From the NCBI RefSeq assembly GCF_964355755.1, contig NC_092670.1:13331201-13395200 (forward strand): 64,000 bases of DNA, written 5' to 3'. Shown here piece by piece: positions 42,001-54,000 of this stretch; positions within the stretch are counted from its first letter, which is position 1, and each line of letters begins with the position of its first letter. The notes beneath the pieces are model-generated. The model did not search any database, was not told the origin of the DNA, and saw only the letters and a program-made list of their open reading frames with translations. Position numbers and translations under genes: made by a program. This DNA comes from Antedon mediterranea. Lineage: Eukaryota; Echinodermata; Crinoidea; Comatulida; Antedonidae.

Positions 42001-45000
42001 GTTGGCATTTTAGTTGTGGGTGGCATTTTGGTTGTTGGTGGCATTTCTGTTGTGGTTGTTGGTGGCATCTCTGTAGTCGTTGTTAGAATTTCTGTTGTTG
42101 GTGGCATTTCTGATGTGGTGGTTGGCATTTCTGTTGTTGGTGGCATTTCTGTTGTGGTGGTTGGCATTTCTGTTGTTGGTGGCATTTCTGTTGTGGTGGT
42201 TGGCATCTCTGTTGTGGTGGTTGGCATCTCTGTTGTGGTGGTTGGCATTTCAGTTGTCACCTTAGTAGTAATCGTAGTAGTTTGAGCTAAAGAAAAAAAA
42301 AAACAAAATAATAATGATTTCACTGAAATCCTAAATTCTAGGTAAACATCTAGACAACAAAATCCATAGACTGTATACATTTGAAGGTAACTCATAAATA
42401 TACTGTTCATTTGGTTATATATAGTGTTTCTGTCTATCAATAGGAATATGTATCACGCAAGAATACATACTTGGTGTAATGGTTGTTTGTATAGTTGTGA
42501 TCGTTGTTGTAGTTGGGATACAAGAACAACAATTCTCTCCATCATCTTGTAATATTTCATTCTATTTCAGAAAAAAAATTATCAATATAAAATGTTAACA
42601 ATAATAAGTGAATACAAATAGCACATGGTATATTTAAATGATATCAACTTTCTCAACTTGGTTGTCGAATATCTAATGGACATATTCTCTTTAATTAAAA
42701 AAAAAATTAAAAAAAGAAATCACAAACCAATCTACGATTATGTGGTATTTTGTTGTGTAAATGAAACAACAATTACCAAACAGTCATTTTAAATTTGTAA
42801 ATAATGTTAAAATTCATAAGAATAGAAACAAATATTTATTTTTTGAACTTTTTGAGTAATAAGGGGCAATATGCTTCAATCATTATTTTTCCAACATTGC
42901 ATTATACTTCAATTGTTCAGTAATTTACCTCTGCACAATCTTCTTGGGTCAGATTGCAAGCCTGCTTACAATCATAGCGGTTACCTGCCAACTCTTCATT
43001 ATAAACACAATCACAGTACTGGCAATCTGCAAGCCAATAGCTCTCCTACAAAATATAAAAAATAATGCATCAGTCACACAAAATCTTATAATAATGATAT
43101 AACAATTTTAGTAATACTTGTATTGCTGTTGGTATTTGAGACAGAACTAAATGTCGTGTGAACGTGGTTTCTTTATAACGTACCTCACATTCGCATGTAT
43201 CACTTTCTATTTCATTGACACAGATAGCTCTTCTGTCAGAATGAACAAGCTTGAAAGATCTGGCTGGGCATAAGCAATCATGAACCAGACAACTGTCATC
43301 GATACGTTGCAGAAGAATTTCAAACAATGCATCTCTGGCAAGGGTGATCATGTCATATTCCTCACAGTTTATAGTCACCTTACATGGTTCAGTGCAAACT
43401 AAATAAGTAAAACAGTATAACTTATTTCACTTATTTTATTTTATCATGAAACATTTTCAATTCGATAGCAATAGTTTTCAGTATATCAATCATAACAATC
43501 TTATATTAAAAAATATCAAATTCAAATATAAAACATAAAAAAAAAAAACTGATATACATTGTATAGTAATGTAAGGTCAAAGAAAAGATTTACGGACACA
43601 CATCATTTCAAAATAAAAAGAAAAAATTGTCTTACAGACCATTAGGTCAGGATTGAACCATGGACCTTGGAATTGGAAAGAACTCACTATAACCACCAAA
43701 ACATTTCCACTAGCAAATGAGTTATTACCTGTTGTTGTTGGAATGTTAGTAGTTGTAATAATTGTAGTTGTTGGTGCTGGGGTTGATAACTCTGTTGTTG
43801 GTTGCATGGTTGTAGTACATTCTTCTGATGGTACACGACAATAGCCATCATCTTGAACTAAAGGTGCAACACATCTACAATGACGGCAATATTCCGGCCT
43901 GTTGTACAGACAGCTCCCATCTCGGTTTCTTCCATTACAATCGATTTCACAGTTACAATCATTACCACAAACAAACTCTGAAAATATCGAGAAAAATTAG
44001 AACAAAACAAAAAGCATGAATGATAAATGTCTAAATATTAGGAGTGAAGACTAGATGTTTTGCACGCACCTTGTATCTAGACTCCAAATTTAATTAACCT
44101 TACCATTGATAGCACACAAAATAAGCCCCATAACTACTTTTTTGAAGGAAAATCAGCACTACTGCAGTTTCGCACCTACCTTGTGTTTGACTCCAAATGT
44201 GTTTACTAACTTGTGAGAAACAGCACTGTAGCGCCGAGGAGGTACATTTAGATAGTAGATTGTTTAAAGTTTATCTCTGAGTATAACATTTCTATTGTTT
44301 ATTTAATAAACCTTTGTAACAGCATATTCAGTGGTAAAGCAAAATGAGCATCGTGGAATAAATTTCCTATCTTATAATATGAAAAAGTCATGTAGTACCA
44401 CTTTTTATTTCACGATGCTTTACCACTAAAAATTAACTGGGGTTTATACTAATAACTGTATTTATAACTTTTGATATTTTATAGTAAACAATATACACTT
44501 TAAACCAGGATCTACCAATTAAATCCATTATTACATTTATGCTGGGCTATTCTTTCTATTTTGAGGGTGTTTTATAACATAGAATGCATGTCATTATTTA
44601 TAGAGGTACAGTCTATATGTTACCATCAAATAAAATGAATGTATGTATGTGTGTATGAACGAATGTATTTAAAAGTTATGAGTCGTGTACCTGTTGTAGA
44701 CTCTGGCATGGTTGTTGGTAAAAAGGTCGTTGCTACTGTTGTCGTCGTTATACAGTCTCTTTGATCATAACAATCCACTTTAGTTCCCTCACATAAACAT
44801 TCTCTGCATGTTTCTGGGTACCACTTCTCTCCAACCTTTATTCATTCAAAATGTGTATTTGTTAATATATTCAATTACTGCTATAGCATACTAACCGTAA
44901 ACCCATTTACACTAGGACTATAACGTTCGTCGATAAATATGTAAGTGTGCATTTTTCCTACATAAAACAAGAAATCTAAAAATTGTTTATTCTAGAACTA

Positions 45001-48000
45001 TGATAACCATCTATGCTGCCTTTGATGAAAAAATATTTTCACACGTCCCATCAAATAACGTAATTATTAGTAAGAACAATACTATTGTTGAGATACAATG
45101 ATATTATTATTCCTATTGATCATGTCATTTGATTGGACTTTTAAAAATATTATAAGCAAAATATAGTTGAAATGCTAACACTGCTAATTTAAAAGTATGA
45201 TGCAACACAGACAGTATGTCTTACGTTGTAAGTTTGACCATTATAGGTACAATGACAGTTGTGCTTGGGAATACAATGTGTTCCATTATATACACGGTCT
45301 CCTTGGCAAGCACAGCAAAACTCGGTGTATTCCTCACATTCCACATTATGGCAAACATCTTCCCGACAGCTTCCTGGTTGGCAAGGCACCTGTTCCTCAG
45401 GAGGTACACATGCTGCATAGAAACACATTAATTGTTTTAATGTCATTTTTGTTTCCAGGGAAATTTATTTCCAAAACTGGTTTATATGTCATAAGACCTA
45501 TATTAAAACTAATCAAATTTTAATTGAATGAAAGTAAAATAATGTATGAAGTATGAATTTATTTATTTAATTATTGTTACTTTAACTAGAACTATGATGA
45601 GATGGGATTTCAAATCCAATTGGGACTAATACTCTTTTTATTTTAATGTAGAATGTAGAAAAGAAAAAGTTCCTATACGACACATTACAGTTGAAAACAG
45701 AGCTTCCTTCTAGAATAATTAGTAAGTCTGTATTTCAAACCTCCTAATTACTTAAGATAATTTTAGCTTACGTTTATAAGGTGTTGTCGTTGGTTCAGTG
45801 CTAGTTGTTGCTGTTGTTGTTGTGTCTAAAGTAATTAAAAATAACATTACAAATGAGTTTACATCATACATTATTTCCAGTTTATTGTTTTCTAACTGGT
45901 GTTTTGGAGAAGGGACCATTCAAAATGGGTGCCGTCGTTCAAATAATTTTTAGTAAATTAATAAAATATATCTAGCTTTTTAGCATAAAATTGGATCGCA
46001 TAGAATACATTCTTGCGTTAATATGCTGTATATGCAAATACAATTTATTAGTAAAGGAAAACAAGGATTTTTTATTCAGGCAATTTAATTCAGACAATTT
46101 AATAAAAAAACATATTTCACATAACTTGAATAATTATTGTAATTGCTTGTTTATTAACTTATTCATTTGACTTTAATGTTAAAATATATTTAAATGCTAT
46201 ACTTACTTTGACATTGATCTGGGTGTTCATCACGACAACGAGGAGGGCAGTCACATTTTCCATCACAAACTAGAAAGTCAGAGATACAGGGATCATGGGG
46301 ACTGCATGGGCTCATCAAATCAGTGCACACATTTAAAAAGCATTCCTTACAGCATTTACCCTCAGGTACATATCCATAATATCCCTGTAAAATCAATTGT
46401 ACATGTAAAGGTAGAAACCAAAGTCTGTTCAAAATTAAACTTTGCTTTAAAAAAACAATAGTTTGATCATAGTCACTCTCCTGCATATTATTTTACTTCA
46501 TGCATTCATGCAAGGGTTCGATGCCGACTCGCTCCTAGTTCTGGTGGTGGAACAAGTCTTCTCGGATAAGGACTATAAACCATAGGTCCAGTGTACACAG
46601 TTATAACCTGTGTGCACTTTAAAGAACCCAGTTCATTATTCAAGAAGAGTAAGGGGTTACCCCGGTAAACTGGTTAAAAAAATAGCCCCTGTATCAGGGG
46701 ATTATCACCTATCTGATAGGACAGTGATTAATTCACTATTGGCTAAAGACATAAAATAAAATAAAAAATAATCCATATTATATATAATACACCGTAAAAC
46801 CTCATAAATAAGTCCCGTGTCCCTATGTTAACAATTTAACAAAATTAATCTATAAAAAAAAGCCCATATATATATTATGCAGACTAATATTGTATGATTG
46901 TGTTTACATCACACATTATTTACAGTTTATTTTTCGCATCTTGTATCTTCTTCATCTTTTATGTTGGCAAAATATGTAAAATTGGAAGAGAATGTTTCAA
47001 AAACCATATTTTAGTACCTATTAAAAAAATGTACAGCATTTATTTTGAAAAAAACGACACCCCCACTCACCCTTTTTAGTTCGTTAAAATTATTATTAAA
47101 ACTATATCGCAAAAAGAAGAAGAATCTCTAAAAGATAGACATATCAAAAACTGTACTATGAAATGAAGCCCATTGGCTCCAGTATATAAGTTTTACAGTA
47201 CACTGTATAACTACTAGACCATCAACTATGCAGAATCAAAGTGATTACAAAAGTAAATGGAGTGCATTCAAAATGGCTGCCATAGTTTACATTATATTTA
47301 GTATATTATTCCAAAATATCTAGCATGTTTGAATGTCTAGGTTGTGATAACGTCCGCCCTCTAGCCAATCTATATATAACCTCTTTGGTATAAATACTTA
47401 TTAAATAAAACCAGACCATACTGCATAAGCAGTCAAAATACTGTAATTGGAACACATGAAAATCACCATTTACAATAGCTATATCTAAGGCAATTTAACA
47501 ACAGAATGCTGAGCTCCGTTATATCAAAGGTCGCTACTGTAACTACAACTAGTATGAATTTGTCAAGTAACTATTACAAGTTCCGATCTTAGCAAGGTGA
47601 CCTCAGCTTCCTCTGCTTATATTGGCTTGATCTATGTAAGTGAAAATAACAAGTAACTCTGGACTTACTTCTGGGCACTCATAAACTGGACACTGAATAG
47701 ATTTACAGAACTCATTTCCGTTGGTCATACATTTACATTCTGTACAGTTATCTTCACTATGCCATGTTGAATTGAACTAAAAAAAAAGAAATCTTATAAT
47801 AAATCTAAATAATATATAAATGGATATACTCATAAAAAACAAATGGAATATGGTGGTGTGCCTTTAGTTTTACTTTTGAAATGTATATTGAATATTTTAC
47901 GTTGAAAAAACAAGTGAGGATTACAGGGATGTTTATGAACATGGCAGTGAGAATTTGGAATCTCAGAGGAGCACTTCTTTTATATCACTGTTGTATAATT

Positions 48001-51000
48001 AATATGTAATATCAACAGTAGCATACTTATGTTATAGTGATTTTTTTTATGTGACTGTCATCTTAGTCCTTTTTTATTTATTATTTTTTTGTAATGTATA
48101 TTTGGTTGGTTAAAAAAAAGGGAAAATGAAGATTATTTAGTTTCAAAGGAACAGAAAATGCTAATGATATGTCTGTTTGAGAAGAACAAAAATATACATA
48201 CTGCAATGCACACATCATCCAAGAGGCATCCATTACACTTGTACGGAGTTGTTACTACAGTAGCGTTATTTGTGGTCATAGTACTTAACAGCGTTGTCAA
48301 CGTTGTTGGATTAATAGTAGTAACTGTTGAAATAAAATATGAAATAAAATTATTTATTACTATAGTACTATTAAGTAATATGTATTAGAGAAATATTTAG
48401 TTTTCTTTTTCCAACTAACACCATTCTAGTATTTTCTTCAGGTTGTTTAATTGTAAATAACATTAACTTATTTTATGAATAACTATACGCACTCTAGTTT
48501 TGATTTTAAAGGTAAATGTGTAAAGCTATGTCTATACTATCAAACTAGTTTGACAGAAAAAGTGTGATGTGCACAAAGTATTGTAGTGATTTGCCCACAT
48601 ATGTAAATATACAAGCGCATCACAGTTTTTCTGTCAAACTACTACCTTGATAGGGTAGACAAAGCTGTATACATGATTTGTACTTACGTTTTGTACAATA
48701 ACAGCAATCATTCTCTGGAAATATCAAAACTTCATCCTAGATAAATTATAAACAATACATAGTAAAACTTTTATGATTGCAATTAAAAATTAATAAATTA
48801 TAAAACAAAAAAAAACAATTCGTTTTATTTCAACACAATTTAATGAAAAAAGAAATTCAACAAACTAAACATCACTAATTTCATGATGGGAAAACAGTAT
48901 TGTGGAGCTGTTTGTTGTGTTTGATGCTAGCCTTCCAATCCTTTGGTGGCTAGGATAGCATAGGCAGGACTTAAAACTACAAAGTTACAGTATCACTATT
49001 AAGTAAAATAGAGATTTAAAAGATTAAATTAGTAATCGGGACTTTTAGATTTTCACGTCGACTGCTACCCTAGTACGTTTATGATATGTGCTAGGCGACT
49101 GGTACGTCGACTAGCAAATTTGTTGATGTTCCCTCTGTGACATGAGTACCCAGTAGACGTATGACGTCATAAAACTGCAAAAGTTTACCCTAAATCATGG
49201 CTGAGAATCTCGCATTGATTTCTTGAGAATGAAGTAGTATTTTCAGTCAAATTATATTTGCAAACTGTCAATTATTGATTTGTATTGGTAATTTTAAATA
49301 AAGCTTTTAATAATACAGATTATGGCCTGGATCTTATCACTAGGATACCAGCCTTCATTCAGAAAATTAAGGATCTCGGCTAGGCCTAAGCTACACACTT
49401 AGCCTACCCTATATCACCGGGCCATCACGGTGGAATAACACCATGGATAGAGATTACAAGGTTAGATCCCAAGGCCATTACGTCATACGTTCACTGGCAC
49501 ATCAACATAAATGTCCACCTAATCTAAAAGTTCTTACATGACCCATGTAGACGTGACAGTCGTGTGAACGTTTACTAAATATAAAAGCCGGTATTATTAG
49601 TAAAATATAAAAAGATAAATCATGAGCGACCACTAAACTCAAGTCAACTGGAGTAACTTCAGAAATATAGTTTAGTTGCTTCTTACAAACTACGAAATTT
49701 GGAAGTAACTTGACAATGATATTGAGTGTGAACTGCAGTGAGCTGGGTAAACAATGTTTAATATTTGTTATTATTCAATTAATATTACATTAAGTATAAT
49801 CTAACCTGAGGGCAGACTTCACTGCATGATTTGGTACAGTTTAGTTCTTGATTCTTTTCACACACACATTCTTCACAAGCACTAACTTCAATTGTATCAC
49901 CATACTGTAAAAAAATGAATTCCAATACCACAATTAGTTGTGTTAATTAATTCTAGACAATTATGTATCAAGACAAGGATATAAATAGCTGAAGCTGAAA
50001 GACGTTTATATACAGTCGATCAAGACTGTTTGAAGGGTTTATTAATTTTGTGAAAAATAGTTATATTATTTAGGAATAGGCCTAAAGCATATAGCTTTCA
50101 ATTAACATAAATAAATACAGTATCGTGTATTGGAAGTGTCTACTTTTATTGAGGTAAATCGTTTTTAAGTGCATAAGTAATCAAAGTTCATATAGTGTAC
50201 GGCGTGAAGTACTGTATTCCCAAGATAACCCATAATAACATCACATACATTTTTATATTAAAAAACACAAATGTATCTGATGTTATCGATCTATAATTTT
50301 CAAACATGTTCATAAAGAAATATATATCGATGTTATTGAACAAAGAGCGTTACAAATAAATTTTTATAGTACACTACATACTTTAATTCTGATTTTGAAT
50401 CAAATATATATGTATACTGTATATACATACGTTTAATTTTCTGTTATTATACATGCATGGGCATTCCTCAGTCTTCACACATGTGTCACCTTCACGCATG
50501 TATCCCTCTGGGCAATGGCAACCTGCTCTACAGTTGTTTAATGTGCATTCATGGTTTAGTCGTAAAGATTCACATGTCTCATGGCAATCACAATACTCGC
50601 GATATTCAAATGGAGGTGTACAAGCTGTCCGAAAAAAGAAAAAAAAACTTGGTTTACACTCTTAAATTGTATGTGAAAAAAAAATGTGATGTACCAATAT
50701 AAATAGACATGATGATATCATATCACTACCATATTTAAGAATATTACTACCATAGAACCTTGATCTAATTCAAATTCAATTTCTCAAGCAAATTGAAACC
50801 AAGTTTTAAAAATGTAACCCCAATTTTATCAATGATCGATAATAAGTAGATGTAGTGATGATACTACAATGTTGTTCTTATGATCATTGATTGGATTAAA
50901 AAAAAACATTATTTTCATCAGACAGTATAATTATTAATTCTAGGATGAAAACTTTTTTTTTTGGTTTTCTGTAATAAAAATCTCTATTCGTTCTTTATTG

Positions 51001-54000
51001 TTCGTAGTATAAATAGTCATTTTGGGTTGTTTAAAATCTCTGTTTATTTTACAGCATTTTTAGGTTTTATAGATTCAAAATAGTTCATAAAAAATAGAAT
51101 ACTGTTGCTTACGTTCAACTGTTGTTGGTGGTGGCAGTGTGGTCACAGGTTGGCAACTGCAACAGTCAATTCTATTGTCCACTAACACAGTGCCCTGCAA
51201 TAACAACAATTCTATTCACCTGCATAATGCATAGGCCTACTTACATAGGCCTACTTACATAGGCCTACATACATACAATATTTTATTGCACCTTATTATA
51301 TAATATTAAGGCGCATAAAAAAAAATTACCTGAACTACAATCATCTTATAATTATTTGATTTAATTATATTATATTATATATATTTAACAGATATATGGA
51401 AAACCCTAAAAGTATGTTTAACATTAAATGGTTAGAATACAGGATCTTTATTTGTCTAAGAAAGAAATTCGTTTTATTGAAAAGAAAATTAGAAATATAT
51501 AAAAAGTCATAGGTATACAAAAATAGGTGTTTTATAACATTTAACATGAGTTAAATCAGAATTATTACAAAACAGTGTTTTGCAAGCACAGTTCTATCAT
51601 ATATTAGGACATTTAAGATTCTTTAATACTAATGAAATTGTTGATGTGTAGGATCTGTCGTACTACTAAAGTAGTAAAGTCTCAGGATTCAAAATGTATA
51701 TAAAAAGGAGCAGCAAAATTTACCGCAGGACAGCTTCTAATACGACAGCGGTCTTGTTCACATTCAAGTCCATCAAAACAAGAACATGTCTCGCATTCTT
51801 TACTGAAAACGTGTCCATACTACAAAAAAAATCAAGAAAACGAAGGTTAGGTTAATTAAATACATAAATTGAATCATAATATTCAATACTTTAGAAACAT
51901 TTGAAACAATTATGCTCCCTGGACAAACAATTACTGAGCTTGACCAGATTTTCAAACTACAAAAATTAGCTATTTATATATTACTATATATATATTACTC
52001 ATTACTTAAATAAATTACATGTTGGCCTTATTTATGCATTGCAGATTTTCTGCCCAATTAATATTAGTGCTTTAGTCACAAGAAGCGATGAACACCCTCA
52101 ACAACTTGATGTCATTACTTAATGTTTATAAATATGGTTGTTGCTGTTTTTTTTTTTATTTCCGTAACTACACAATACACTTTTAAGAGGCAAAATGACA
52201 TGATTCTCTGTTTGAAATAATGGTGTATCGTATTGGTTACATAATAGAATGTTACCACTTACTGGGTATACTTTGTCTGTATCTCTATCATAACAATTAC
52301 ATTCTTCCTTATGGATGCAACTACCGCCATCTTCAACCATTCCATCAGGACAATTACATCCTGGCACACATTCTGGTGACGAGCAATTAGTTCTGCCTTC
52401 AGCAATGTCTTCACAAGTCAGTGTACAGTAACAGTTAGACCATACTTTATTGTGATTACCTTTACAGAAATAAGAGTCATAATTGTTACTTTATTGATAC
52501 TGTTATTCATTCTTATAGAAAGAAATCCAATTAAAAAAGTCTTCTTTTTAAGTTGAATGATAGCTGAAGCCAAATCATGTTGGGTCATTCGAATTTGACT
52601 ACTAGTCATCAGAAATAATATTATATTGTTTGAAGGTTTGCATGGCAAAATCAAATGTTGATACAACAATATACAACCAATAATGAACATATCAATGTAA
52701 AAGTATCATATCTTACACTAATGTTATCACACTATGTAATAATGTTATTCTTTTTTTTCTTCTAATTTATATATGTGTGTGTATAGGGCAGTAGGTGTAT
52801 TATTGTGGTAATAATTATTGAGGGATCATGTCAAAATTATGTTACTGCAAAAACTGCAGTAGAATAAGTTTGCAATAGAAACTTAGTTTCCAAAAGTGAC
52901 TGTACAGAAAGTTAATTCCAACTGATACTTACATGGACGAGTCGTAGATATCACAGTGGTCGATTTGATAGTGGTTGGCTCCATTGTAGTTGATTCCATG
53001 GTAGTTGGTTCTCTGGTTGTTGGTTTCATGGTAGTTACTAAGTGATACAAAGATAATCAAAAATAAAATTAACACATGTTGGTTCTAGTAAAAGTAATCC
53101 TTCCACATCTACAACCTATCATTTGTCTGGAATTGAACTTGCCCCCTTTTGTTTACATGGTAATATTAACCACTAGACTACTATAGATCTCAACAGTATT
53201 ACATTTCAAGTCTCTGCAATATAATCCTTGAAACAAAGACTTTAATTAGAAGGAAACTTGTATTGTAATTTCAACTTAAACATCTACAAGCTTACCAGTT
53301 GTTGTTGGCATTTCTGTTGTTGGTGGCATTTCTGTTGTTGTTGGCATCTCTGTTGTGGTTGTTGGCATCTCAGTTGTGGTTGTTGGTGGCATTTCTGTTG
53401 TTGTTGTTGGCATTTCTGTTGTGGTTGTTGGCATCTCTGTTGTGGTCGTGGTTGTAATTTCTGTAAGAAATAAATAAAATTATTTAAAAAATATATCTAT
53501 ATATCTACATATATATAAATCCAAAGGCAAATTACTGAAAAAATGACAATGTTGTGGGTATCAGTGGCTGGATCTCAATGGAGATGCAAAATAAAAGCGA
53601 AAAGCTAAATCAAAACGAGAAGTAAAACAGCCAGAAAAGTTAGCAGAGCTTTCGAGCAACACTAGCCCTTCATCAGTGAAGGAATTTGGATAACGTCATA
53701 GTATAAAAGCTGGCAAGGGCTGCCTGGGTGGACAGGAATAAAAGAAATATAACAAGGGCGACAGGGTGGAGTCTGAATAAGAATATAAAACAAAGAAGGT
53801 AGCTTGGTAGAGATATAAACAATTTTGGAATGAGACTAAAAAAACAGCTTAAATGGCGGTTAATATTGAAACTTAAATTTTGGTAGTCAATGGAATAATT
53901 TTACCGATCTGGGAGTATGTTCCTAATGTTAAGTCCAAAAGGTTTTGTGGTTTTAAGTTGTAATTCCCAGTGTTTTTCCTTGTCTTTGCGAGTTTTGTCG

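Noticed and set aside
1288-42285. Long plus-strand frames made of VVVVGISVVVVGG or LLWLLVASLL over the PTS exons
   Set aside because: They are antisense shadows of the Thr/Pro repeats: low-complexity, no splice logic, and they coincide exactly with minus-strand exons that have correct splice sites and phases.
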